DNA from: Centrapalus pauciflorus
Taxonomy: Eukaryota > Streptophyta > Magnoliopsida > Asterales > Asteraceae
Direction of reading: 5' to 3'
NCBI GenBank assembly: GCA_020465985.1
Contig: JAANYP010001196.1
Location: 1-64,000, forward strand
DNA: 64,000 nt
Of this stretch, positions 23,034-36,141 are shown in pieces. A model generated the notes under the pieces. That model worked only from the letters and a program-made list of their open reading frames with translations. It was not told the DNA's origin and did not search any database. Made by a program: the position numbers and the translations under genes. Numbering within the stretch: position 1 is the first letter of the stretch; the number at the start of each line of letters is the position of its first letter.

Positions 23034-23540
23034 ATGATTCAGCAGCGGATTAGGACAGCTCAGAGTCGCCAAAAGAGTTATGCAGATCGCCGGATGTCTG
23101 AGTTAGAGTTTCTGGTCGGAGACTCCGTGATGTTGAAAGTCTCACCCTGGAAGGGGATTATCCGGTTTCGGAAATGGGGTAAGCTGGGCCCGCGCTATAT
23201 TGGGCCGTTTAAGGTTGTCGAGAGGATCGGGGATCAGGCTTATCGTCTGGATTTGCCTTCAGAGCTGTCGGGAGTTCATAATGCTTTTCATGTCAGCCAT
23301 CTCGGTAAGTGCTTAGCCCGTGATGATCAGCGAGTGCCATTGTCAGAAATTGAGGTCGATGATAGACTTCAGTATGCCGAGCAACCTAAGGCAGTGACAG
23401 ATCGCAAGATGAAGAAGCTACGTAATAAAGAGGTAGCGTTAGTGTTGGTGCAGTGGAAGCACCATAAGGGTACCAGCGCCACCTGGGAGCCAGAGTCAGA
23501 GATGCGTAGCCGCTATCCTCACCTCTTTGCTCCGAATTAG
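23034..23540 (+). pseudogene. gypsy integrase C-terminus with chromodomain
   Basis: Shows QKSYADRRMSELEFLVGDSVMLKVSPWKG, then KLGPRYIGPFKVVERIG (GPY/F motif), then NAFHVSHLGK. The last ~50 residues (KMKKLRNKEVALVLVQWKHH, ATWEPESEM, YPHLF) have the chromodomain pattern seen in Del/Tekay chromoviruses, which directs integration to marked chromatin. This segment itself is open and ends in a natural stop at 23538-23540. Confidence 0.9.
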
Positions 23541-23562
23541 ATTCTGAGGACAGAATTTTCGT

Positions 23563-23576
23563 AAGGAGGGAGGACT
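23563..23576 (+). promoter_or_regulatory. gypsy polypurine tract
   Basis: AAGGAGGGAGGACT directly precedes the 3' LTR start. Confidence 0.8.
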
Positions 23577-25183
23577 TGTAACATCTCATTTGTGGGATAG
23601 GTAAGGGGAATTATCTTATTGGTTTAATTATTTAATTTGGGTCCCGGGGATATAAATTTTTATTTTGGGATAATGGGATCGGATATTGGGTGTCGGACCG
23701 GGTTTAACTCAAAACGTATATATATGTTGAGCTCTTTGTGTGTACTTCATTATCTCCACTCCCAAGTCAGTAATCAAATTGTTTGTGTGTGTGTGTGTGT
23801 GTACCAATTCCAGTAGCTTCAAACAGAGATTGGGACTCCAGATTCGTGATTAAAGCTTCCGAATTTGTCATCATCTTCTTGCTTGGTTTAGAAGTAAGTT
23901 TCGAGCTCAATTTCGCGAATTAATTGCTGTTGATTGTTGATAAGTAGTTGAATTGAGTTTATTTGTGTTTATAAGTAAATTCGAAGGTATATTAGTGGCT
24001 AAAATCGAGCAGAAATGAGTTTGGGGATTGAATCCCCTGGCTGTGAAAAACAGAGCATGCCTGTTGCTGTTCGTCCGAGAGCGCGGCCGCGATCCCTTGA
24101 TCGCGGGCCGCGATGTTCTTGGGTTGATCGCAGGCGGTTTGGGTACGAGCTAGGGTCGCGATGTGAGCGCGGCCGAGATTGAGGTCATCGCGACCGCGAC
24201 CGCGATGGGGTCAGTGCGGCCGCGATGCGGCTGGGGTTTCGGGTCGGGTTTTCAGGTTCTGCGAGTCATGTGTTCGGGTTTTTGGGGTCTCGTGAGTTGT
24301 TGGGAATTGTGTGTAGGGTTGTTGGGTCGAGATTGTGATATTGAGTTGTGATGTTGTGTTTTCAGGGTCTCACGTTGACAGGGTAGGGAAAGGCAGGGAA
24401 CCGAGACTTAGTATAGCTAGCTCGGCAGGTGAGTTTGCATGTCTTTCTGAGATACTTGTACGATTATTTATTATACTTGCATGATCTTTTACTAAGTTTT
24501 TATGAGATATCATGAGTTTTCTTACGAGCTTTTATTGAGATACTATCATGCATGTATTACTGGGCTATTGTGAACTTTATTTTAAATATGAGATTTGAGA
24601 CACTTGAGCTATCGAGATACTAAATCGTACGGCTGGGCAGGGGTTGGGTCGCTCCTGATTCCCTTTTGACTCCTGACGACTACTTTGTGCGGTCTAGGGA
24701 TTTGGGTACGTGGATTCATCCACACGAGTTGAGTACCTATTTGAGCTACTTTGTGGGATCTCATATAATTGTTCAGTAGGGAACGCTGAACGTTTTATTA
24801 TCGAGTTATTTATTTATTGAGTTTTATAATCGTACACTAACCCTTGCATTCTCACCAGCGTTAGCTGACCTGTGTGTGTTGTCATGTGTATCTCAGGTGA
24901 TCGGACTGCTAGTAGGCCTGCTGGACCGAAGTAGGTTTACCTTTTTGTGATCGAGGAGTTAGCTACCTTTTGTAGAGGTAGTTATATTTTGTGGACTGTT
25001 TGTATATTCTTCGGATAGGTTGTGTCATATTCAGGAATTTCCGTGACTACTTATTGTATAATTAAAGTTTTAAATTATCGGGTTTCCGCATGTATGTATT
25101 GGGAATAGTTAGAGACTATTATATTATATTGTTGATGATGTGTCATTTACGTGACATTTGGAGATTGATTCGAGGGTGTTACA
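23577..25183 (+). repeat. gypsy 3' LTR
   Basis: TGTAACATCTC to GTGTTACA, 1607 bp, collinear with 17043-18642. Carries the same GC-rich array (about 24080-24235) and the same putative intron, GCAG|GTGAGT at 24429 to TCTCAG|GTG at 24896. The (GT)n near 23790 is longer than in the 5' LTR. Confidence 0.93.
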
Positions 25184-25707
25184 AAAAGGTAATGATAAAA
25201 TATTAATTTTTATAACAAAAGTATATTATAATTATATTATTATTTATTATGACTCATAAATTTTCTATATTTTTAAAAAATATATAAATAGTAATTATTT
25301 TTCTATATTCTTTTAAATTTGAAGTTATTAGATTATTAGATTTTATTGGATATGATTTGAATTTAAATTAGATTCTATTTGATTTGAATGAATATAATTT
25401 AAAAATATTATTTGTTATTTATTAAAAAGATAAATAACACGTGTCAATTCATGGTGATGACACGTGGCTTCACGAGAATTGAGTATATTTACTCTTTTAT
25501 TAATATTTATAGATTTATTAGTATTTATAGATTATAGATATAGATGTGATAGATTACCGACAAAATTTAATAGCGTCAATGATACTTACATACCGGATCC
25601 ATCCATGCTTGACAACTAAACAAGGACGAATCTAGAAAGAAAAGAAACTCACCGCTATCAATTTGTTAAGAAAAACTGTAGTTGATTCATATATATATAT
25701 ATATATA

Positions 25708-25919
25708 AACCACAATACATCTGAAAACTTGTAAAAACCGCACTGCACCACCACAAATGCATTAAATTCCCCGCGTGATGCATCAAATTTCCCACGTGAT
25801 GCATCAAAATGTCGCGAGATGCATCACCTTATTTACGATCATGTCACCGCGTTTTTCATGAAATGCACCAAATCAGACGGTATGCGTAGGTTTCCATAGT
25901 TTTCAGGTGTATAGTGATT
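25708..25919. mobile_element. small TIR element next to a TA tract (E1a)
   Basis: Preceded by a short (TA)n at 25690-25707. Its ends are imperfectly inverted: ACATCTGAAAACTTGTAAA on the left against ACACCTGAAAACTATGGAAA on the right (reverse strand). The inside has three copies of a CGTGATGCATCAAA-like motif. Confidence 0.5.
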
Positions 25920-26138
25920 GGTTCGATTGAGAACTTTTGTGCATCGAGGCACCATTGAGAACTTTTGTGCATCGGACTTTATACCAATGGTGCATTAAGG
26001 GTATTTGTGGAATAAATTTATAAGAAAATTAATTAATTATAGAAAATTAGGTAATTAGATTAGGAAACAAATCAATACATTAAACAATTTACCAATAATT
26101 TCTCCCTCTTTCTCTCCTCACCTCTCTCTCTCTCTCTA

Positions 26139-26217
<79 letters not shown>

Positions 26218-26961
26218 GATCAACCTCTCACCCTCTCCTTTTCCCCATGTGACCGCCCCACCCCCCTCTCATTTCTCTATATCCGCGCCCCCATCTTGAT
26301 CTCTCGTGCTTTGCACACCACGCACCACCTCTGCACCGACCCCTCTCCCTCTCTCTCTCATCTACGGCCAATAATCACCGCATTTTTTGACTGCTTGATC
26401 AAATTTTGAATGATGAACACCTTCAATGTGACAAACGCGATAAAATGAACATTTTTTGAATGATGAAAACACCTTCAAAGATAAAAGGATGTATTTTGAT
26501 TTTGGAAGAGATGAACGATATGCATGATTTATTTTTGGAAGAGATGAACGATATGCATGAAGAGATGAACGATATTCATGTATTTTGATGATAAACGATG
26601 AACGATATGCATGAAGAGATGAACGATTCATGTTTGTATTTTGATCTATTTTGATTTTGGAAGAAATGAACGATATGCATGATTTATTTTTGGAAAAGAT
26701 GAATGATATGCATGAAAAGATGAACGATATGCATGTATTTTGAATATGTATTATTTTTGTTAATTTTGGAAGTGTAATATTAAATAAGGATTGCATATTT
26801 CCTGTTTTACCCCTCCGCGAATTTCATTATGTGCACTTGATGCATAAAACTTTCTATTTAATTACCCTTTTGTCATTTGATCTAACCCACACAATCTTTT
26901 CATCTAAGGGACGGTGGAGGTTCTTTTATGCCTCGATGCACAAAAGTTCTCAATGGAACCT

Positions 26962-26963
<2 letters not shown>
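25920..26963. mobile_element. TA-bounded TIR element, family X copy 1
   Basis: Terminal inverted repeats of about 33 bp, left GGTTCGATTGAGAACTTTTG..., right ending CAAAAGTTCTCAATGGAACC at about 26960. Inside is a (CT)n block at 26113-26212, a pyrimidine/GC-rich stretch, then many repeats of GATGAACGATATGCATGA. (TA)n begins at 26963. Same family as 32535-33568. The 144-codon minus ORF in it only translates the repeats. Confidence 0.75.
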
Positions 26964-27018
<55 letters not shown>

Positions 27019-27968
27019 NNNNNNNNNNNNNNNNNNNNNNNNNNNNNNNNNNNNNNNNNNNNNNNNNNNNNNNNNNNNNNNNNNNNNNNNNNNNNNNNNN
27101 NNNNNNNNNNNNNNNNNNNNNNNNNNNNNNNNNNNNNNNNNNNNNNNNNNNNNNNNNNNNNNNNNNNNNNNNNNNNNNNNNNNNNNNNNNNNNNNNNNNN
27201 NNNNNNNNNNNNNNNNNNNNNNNNNNNNNNNNNNNNNNNNNNNNNNNNNNNNNNNNNNNNNNNNNNNNNNNNNNNNNNNNNNNNNNNNNNNNNNNNNNNN
27301 NNNNNNNNNNNNNNNNNNNNNNNNNNNNNNNNNNNNNNNNNNNNNNNNNNNNNNNNNNNNNNNNNNNNNNNNNNNNNNNNNNNNNNNNNNNNNNNNNNNN
27401 NNNNNNNNNNNNNNNNNNNNNNNNNNNNNNNNNNNNNNNNNNNNNNNNNNNNNNNNNNNNNNNNNNNNNNNNNNNNNNNNNNNNNNNNNNNNNNNNNNNN
27501 NNNNNNNNNNNNNNNNNNNNNNNNNNNNNNNNNNNNNNNNNNNNNNNNNNNNNNNNNNNNNNNNNNNNNNNNNNNNNNNNNNNNNNNNNNNNNNNNNNNN
27601 NNNNNNNNNNNNNNNNNNNNNNNNNNNNNNNNNNNNNNNNNNNNNNNNNNNNNNNNNNNNNNNNNNNNNNNNNNNNNNNNNNNNNNNNNNNNNNNNNNNN
27701 NNNNNNNNNNNNNNNNNNNNNNNNNNNNNNNNNNNNNNNNNNNNNNNNNNNNNNNNNNNNNNNNNNNNNNNNNNNNNNNNNNNNNNNNNNNNNNNNNNNN
27801 NNNNNNNNNNNNNNNNNNNNNNNNNNNNNNNNNNNNNNNNNNNNNNNNNNNNNNNNNNNNNNNNNNNNNNNNNNNNNNNNNNNNNNNNNNNNNNNNNNNN
27901 NNNNNNNNNNNNNNNNNNNNNNNNNNNNNNNNNNNNNNNNNNNNNNNNNNNNNNNNNNNNNNNNNNNN
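27019..27968. other. assembly gap (950 N)
   Basis: Begins inside a (TA)n tract that follows the element ending at 26963. True length and content are unknown. Confidence 1.
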
Positions 27969-29877
27969 GTGTATTTGTTTATAAGTTTATATTCTCAAAA
28001 AATAATTAGTTTTTTTAATTGCTCATGTAACACATGGGTTAATAAACTTAGATAATAAAAAAAATACCAACTGTCACATGTCACTTCCACATATCATCAT
28101 AAAAGATTAATACAACTTATTATTATAAAAAATAAATGATGCATACAATTTATCACTTTTAAAAAGATAAAAATAACATGGAGGGACGAAATGTGTATAG
28201 CAATCCAAATTTCACTAAACCAATAAGAAAAAAATAACTTGAGGTTTTTTATGGAAAAAAATAATATGGAGGGACGAAAATGCAAAAAACGTGAAAAACA
28301 TGTTGGCCTTTTTCATAATAAACCCTTATAAATATTTTAGTTGAATTGAACTTTTGATAAACAATATATATGTTTATATCACATGCATATAAAAATTGTA
28401 TATTTGTTTATAAGTTTATATTCTCAAAAAATAATTAATTTTTTTAAATACTTGTGTAACATATGGATTAATAAACTTATATGAAAAAAAAAAAACCAAA
28501 TGTCATGTATCACCTCAACATTTCATCGTATAAGATTAATACAACTTATTATTATTAAAAAAATAAAAGATGCATACAAGTTATCATTTTTAAAAAGATA
28601 AATACATTTTTTATTTATTTTTAATCTATATATAATAAAAGGTAAATACAATTGTTCTTTTTAAAAAAATAACTCTATTATTTTTAGTTTATAAATATTA
28701 AATTGTAGTAAACTATGCAATATTATATTAAATATAAACTAAAATCTAAATTTATATAAATTAAAATATATTACTTAAAAAATAAACTCTTAAAATCAAT
28801 CATTGAGGAATAATAATAGCATTTTTACTTTATTTTAAATAATATATGGCTATGTATTTTTTTTTACTTATATAAATTTTATATAAATAAATTATATAAA
28901 AAAATTCACGTATTACGTGGGTCATAAACTAGTATCTATTAATAAAGCAAAACATTTCGTGCCACGTGTCATTCTCTCAACTCCTCTAAATTTTGTTTTC
29001 CCTCCCATTTTGCCTAATATAACTCTTTCAATTAACTTATATAATTGATTTATAGATAAACTAAAAGATTACAAATATAGTTAAATGATTTTAAATACTT
29101 CCTAATTTAACTAAAATGTTTTATCTTGAATTATACAATTGATTTATAAACCAATTTTTTTATTTTTAAATTTTAAATTAAATGGTACGTGTTTTAAACT
29201 ATAAATAAAATCAAATGAATAACTTAACTTATTTTTCATGATGTCATATGTCATCACCATCAGTTTACACGTGATCAATATATTCTAAGAAAAACAGCTA
29301 ATATGAAAATCATATATTTCTAAATTTAAATCTAATATAAAAAAATTTAAAATCAATTCAAACAAAAGACATATTTCATAACATTTTAAAATCATAAAAA
29401 GCAACTTTTATTTATATAAAAGACATATTTCATAACATTTTATTTCATGTAATAAAATATGTAAACATTATGTTACATATAAAATTTTTATTAAAAATAT
29501 TCACGTAATACGTGGGTCAAAAACTAGTGTTTACTCAAAATAAAATCTATCATTATTATCCATAATAATCATAAAGATCCAAATGTAAAAATTTGAATTA
29601 GTTGTGGAAGTTATTGTTATTATGTATAATAAATGAAAACATCAAATGTCACGTGTCACCTCTACGTTCACCAAAAAGATAATTACAACTTATAAAAAAT
29701 AAAAGATAATACAATTTAATATTTTTAAAAAAGATAAATATACTCTATTTTTTAATCTGTAAATAATAAAAAATAAATACAATTATTATTTTTGTATGTT
29801 TTTATTTTTACTCATATACATTTTATATAAATAAATTTAATTAAAAATATCCACGTAACACGTGGGTTATAAACTAG
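27969..29877 (+). mobile_element. cluster of Helitron copies and fragments
   Basis: Three plus-strand Helitron 3' ends (hairpin, spacer, CTAG, T) end at 28932, 29527 and 29877; each hairpin is of the type CACGTATTACGTGGG. A 5' start A|TCTATTAATAAAGC at 28936 gives a 592-bp unit ending at 29527. Sequence at 27969-28170, 28393-28620 and 29635-29760 is shared (TATAAGTTTATATTCTC and CACATGTCAC...TTAATACAACTTATTATTAT-type blocks), so truncated copies of one family lie head to tail. No coding region. Confidence 0.65.
28230..28312. repeat. relic of a MULE-like TIR
   Basis: Resembles the right terminal repeat of the element at 38286-39071: TATGG-AAAAAATAA-ATGGAGGGAC, then AAACATG, then TTTTTCATAATAAACCC. 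Confidence 0.45.
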
Positions 29878-29887
29878 TGAACAATAT

Positions 29888-30088
29888 AATGGGATGAATC
29901 ATTACTATTTGTTGTTTGATATGTAAGAATCTTAAAAGGAATGAAATAAAACAAAATAAAAAAACTTCAAGTATTATAAAATTACATTTCATTCCTTGAG
30001 AGAATGAAAAAAACACACTCACTCCTCAAGAAATGAAAATCAACAAAGATGAAAGAGTCACATTTTTTACGTAATGATTCATCCCATT
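29888..30088. mobile_element. 201-bp MITE with perfect 18-bp inverted ends
   Basis: AATGGGATGAATCATTAC at the left and its exact reverse complement at 30071-30088. The inside is AT-rich with CATTCCTTGAGAGAATG. Target duplication ambiguous (TA-type). Confidence 0.75.
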
Positions 30089-30149
30089 AATACAGAGGAT
30101 GAAAATAAATTTTTTTTTTCAGTCCGTTTAATGATTCATTCATTCCATC

Positions 30150-30500
30150 TCCTAATATTGTATGTGTACCAAATACTACCTAAGTTACACGATTTATCTC
30201 TTCTCATTGATCGTGGAACCGAACTTACAAGATGGTGGAACCGTCTCCTAATATTGTATGTGTACCAAATACTACCTAAGTTACACGATTTATTGATTCA
30301 TTCATTCCATCTCCTAATATAACAGTCAAATGACTATTGAAGGTAAAAATAAAAAAAGGAAAAGGGTCATTCGGGGTGGGGCGGCCGAGAAGTGCCGGTT
30401 ATTTTCGGGGCTGCCTAGCCAGGGGTGGCGTTCCCGATCGGGATGATGCCGATGTGGCACCCCGAATTGGCTTCGGCGTGACCACTCCGTCCAACCTCAC
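30150..30500. mobile_element. Harbinger-related non-autonomous element (tentative)
   Basis: A roughly 50-bp direct repeat (CTCCTAATATTGTATGTGTA and following) occurs at 30151 and 30243. Then AACAGTC-AAAT-GACTATT, a purine run, and a GC-rich block with GATGTGGCACCCCG parallel the flank of the transposase at 10737-10890. Ends not defined. Confidence 0.35.
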
Positions 30501-30564
30501 AATATCACATCATCCTTATTACTCATTGTATCTCTCCACTAATCTATTATCCTTGTATGATTTA

Positions 30565-30661
30565 AGGGCTGTTTGTTTATTTATTAATAGCATCATTAAT
30601 AAGTTATTCAAAAGTAAAATGACCTCTTAATAATTCTATTAAGAGGTAAACAAACGGTGCC
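30565..30661. mobile_element. 97-bp Tourist-like MITE
   Basis: Flanked by TTA on both sides (30562-30564, 30662-30664). Ends are AGGGCTGTTTGTTTA and TAAACAAACGGTGCC, imperfectly inverted. Confidence 0.65.
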
Positions 30662-30734
30662 TTACGCATATTTCTCTCTCTACATCTCTTATTCCATTAC
30701 ATAATGCAAACACCACATAAACGTAGGGGTGAGC

Positions 30735-30895
30735 AGTTTTTGGTCCGGGACCGAGGAAACCAAAAACCAAACCAAATTGAATCCAATTAAAACCAAAACA
30801 AATTTAAATTTTGGTTTTCGGTTTGGTCAAACTGAGTTTTTGGATTGATTTCTGGTCTAGCCGATAGCATACCAAACCAAAACCGAATTACCGAA
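30735..30895. mobile_element. hAT-type MITE fragment
   Basis: Starts TAGGGGTGAGCAG followed by GGTCCGGGACCG and AACCAAAAACCAAACC, like the element at 48127-48374. The other end is missing. Confidence 0.4.
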
Positions 30896-30913
30896 TATGT
30901 ATATATATATATA

Positions 30914-33619
<2,706 letters not shown>

Positions 33620-33623
<4 letters not shown>

Positions 33624-35230
33624 TTATTGCAAAACCTAAATTTAGTGTAGAACCGTAGAACAATATCGTCCATAGATTAGATTAATCTAATGGTCTTGAT
33701 TAAAACCATAAAGTTTGGAATTAGTGAAAAAAAAGATTGGCATTAGTGATTATTTAATTCTTTGAGGGGTAAAAAAGGAATAGATTGGAAATAGCAAAAA
33801 GATTGACATTAGTAAAATAAATATCATTTTTCTTTAAATTAAAATAACATTAATATGATTAATTGTTAAATCAAAAAAATTATATCATAAAAACGAGAAT
33901 TTTATACTCTTTAAAACGAGACCAGTCATGATATATTTTTTTCGAAAAAATTTTACGTGTTTATTTTTCGTAAAAAAAATTACCCAGACCACGATGCAAT
34001 GTAGCATGGCCGGTATCATTCAATGTCGAATGAACACTTGATATCGTATATTCAACGTCGATGCAACACTGCGTGTACATTCAAAATTAACATAACCAAA
34101 ATAATGGTCAAAATTAGTAGTCAAAAGTTGGTTGATTTAATGAGAATAGTAATGGTATATTTTTTTCGAAAAAATTTTACGCGTTTATTTTTCATAAAAA
34201 AAATACCCAGACCACGATGCAATGTAGCATGACCGATATAATTCAACGTCGATGCAACACTGCATGTAAATTCAAAATTAACAGAACCAAAATAATGGTC
34301 AAAATTAGTAGTCAAAATTTGGTTGATTTAATGAGAACAGTAACGACATATTTTTTCCGAAAAATTTTACGCGTTTATTTTTCGTAAAAAAATTACCCAG
34401 ACCACGATGCAATGTAGCATGACCGATATAATTCAACGTCGATGAAACACTGCATGTACATTCAAAATTAACAGAAACAAAATAATGGTCAAAATTAGTA
34501 GTCAAAAGTTGGTTGATTTAATGAGAACAGTAATGACATATTTTTTCCGAAAAAATTTTACGCGTTTAATTTTCTTAAAAAAAAAATTACCCAGACCACG
34601 ATGCAATGTAGCATGACCGATATAATTCAACGTCGATGCAACACTGCATGTACATTCAAAATTAACAGAACCAAAATAATGGTCAAAATTAGTAGTCAAA
34701 AGTTGGTTGATTTAATGAGAACAGTAATGACATATTTTTTTTCGAAAAAATTTTACGCGTTTATTTTTCGTAAAAAAAATTACCCAGACCACGATGCAGT
34801 GTAGCATGACCGATATAATTCAATGTCGATGCAACACTGCATGTACATTCAAAATTAACAGAACCAAAATAATGGTCAAAATAGTAGTCAAAAGTTGGTT
34901 GATTTAATGAGAACAGTAATGACATAATTTTTCAAAAAAATTTTACGTGTTTATTTTTCGTAAAAAAAATTTTTACGTAGACCTCAATTCAATATATTAT
35001 ATCGATCATTCAACGTTGAATTACAGTTTATTTCACACATTCAACACTGCATGTACCTTCGATATTAAAAGAGTCAAAAATGGTCAAAGTGGGCAGTCAA
35101 ATTTGGTAGGCTACTATTAATTCAATGTTAATTGCATAATTACCATCATATCCCTAGTGTTATATAATAATCCAATTGTTTAGATTGGTTCTATAGTTCT
35201 GCACTAAATTAAGGTTCTGCAATGATCCCA

Positions 35231-35234
<4 letters not shown>
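33620..35234. mobile_element. TA-bounded TIR element with satellite-like core, family Z
   Basis: Left end GAGATTATTGCAAAACCTAA, then ATTTAGTGTAGAACCGTAG. The right end, read on the other strand, is GGGATCATTGCAGAACCTTA, then ATTTAGTGCAGAACTATAG. About 45 bp imperfect TIRs. The core is a tandem array (33930-35100). (TA)n on both sides. Confidence 0.7.
33930..35100. repeat. tandem array, ~193-bp unit, about 6 copies
   Basis: The marker TACCCAGACCACGATGCA starts at 33981, 34204, 34394, 34588 and 34781, with a diverged sixth near 34976. Spacings are 223, 190, 194 and 193. Each unit has TTTTACGCGTTTATTTTTC, the marker, ATTCAACGTCGATGCAACAC, TGCATGTACATTC and GGTCAAAATTAGTAGTC. The repeated 65-codon minus ORFs are by-products of the period. 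Confidence 0.9.
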
Positions 35235-35317
<83 letters not shown>

Positions 35318-35320
<3 letters not shown>

Positions 35321-35716
35321 GGTTCAAAAAGTACCTCTAGAAATCAAGTGCACCCGAAGGTACCAACCTTAAAAAACTTTTTTTAAAATTTTTTTCTCAT
35401 AACCATGTTTAATTTAATGTTATACACATGATATATGAATTTCACATACATTCACACTTTCTGTGTCCTTAAAAATTATGTGAATGCTCAATGCATATTT
35501 ATGTGAATGGTCATTTCACACAATGTGAATGGTGTGAATGACCATTCACATGATCTTTTTTTATCATTCACAAGATTTATGATGTTAGTTCTTTTGAAAA
35601 AAAGTCTTATAATGTTGTCTTATATATGTCTATTCAAAAAAATATATATGTGAATGATCATTCACATTAGGGTACGTTGGGTACGCTGGAATCTTATAGG
35701 TACGCTGATGAACCTG

Positions 35717-35720
<4 letters not shown>
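35318..35720. mobile_element. TA-bounded TIR element, family W
   Basis: Ends TCAGGTTCA and TGAACCTGA (35709-35717), between (TA)n tracts. The inside is rich in GTGAATG/CATTCAC motifs and includes the perfect palindrome TGTGAATGATCATTCACA near 35648. Confidence 0.65.
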
Positions 35721-35810
<90 letters not shown>

Positions 35811-35811
<1 letters not shown>

Positions 35812-36070
35812 TGTGTCCTTAAAATTATGTGAATGCTCAATGCATATTTATGTGAATGGTCATCCATGTGAATAGTCATTTCACACCATGTGAATGGTGT
35901 GAATGACCATTCACATGACATTTTTTTACCATTCACAAGATTTATGATTTTGTTTCTTTTGAAAAAAAAGTCTTATAATGGTGTTTTATACATGTCTATT
36001 CAAAAAATATATATGTGAATGATCATTCACATTAGGGTACGCTGGAATCTTATAGGTACGCTGATGAACC

Positions 36071-36071
<1 letters not shown>
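35811..36071. mobile_element. family W, second copy, left end missing
   Basis: From CTGTGTCCTTAAAATTATG on it matches 35459-35717, including the palindrome, and ends TGATGAACCTG before a (TG)n(TA)n tract. The left ~140 bp are replaced by (TA)n. Confidence 0.75.

Positions 36072-36138
<67 letters not shown>
36072..36138. repeat. (TG)n(TA)n tract
   Basis: Follows the second family W copy directly. Other long TA tracts of the window are at 33569-33619, 35235-35317, 35721-35810, 38183-38254 and 54577-54677. Confidence 0.95.

Positions 36139-36141
<3 letters not shown>

Larger units (their letters stand above)
17043..25183 (+). mobile_element. Ty3/gypsy chromovirus (Del/Tekay type), complete but inactive
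   Basis: Two LTRs of 1600 and 1607 bp bracket PBS, gag, protease, RT, RNase H, integrase, chromodomain and a polypurine tract. RT before integrase is the Ty3/gypsy order. Flanking 5-mers are CAAAG and AAAAG; the empty site in the paralogous Helitron at 56173 reads AAAAG, so this is a 5-bp target duplication with one later change. Many stops and frame changes break the coding region. Confidence 0.95.
16969..25544 (-). mobile_element. Helitron split by a gypsy insertion
   Basis: 3' end at 16969 on the minus strand: hairpin CCGCGTAATACGCGGG then CTAG|T. It runs to 17042, is interrupted by the 8.1 kb gypsy element, and resumes at 25184 to a 5' TC at 25544 (A|TCTATATCTATAATC). Without the gypsy it is about 430 bp and matches the uninterrupted element at 56173-56575 throughout, including the block ACACGTGTCAATTCATGG...GACACGTG and CTTCACGAGAATTGAGTATAT. 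Confidence 0.8.

Noticed and set aside
24163..24351. 62-aa ORF in the gypsy 3' LTR
   Set aside because: Lies in the GC-rich LTR motif array; it is not preserved as an ORF in the 5' LTR.
26831..28055. Three ORFs of 350-390 codons across the N gap
   Set aside because: They consist of undetermined bases and TA repeats; no protein is implied.
34023..34804. Repeated ~65-codon ORFs on both strands
   Set aside because: They recur with the 193-bp period and show no independent coding sign.
33930..35100. CRISPR-like array
   Set aside because: Units of about 190 bp are repeated whole, without short repeats and unique spacers, in a plant genome. It is a tandem repeat.
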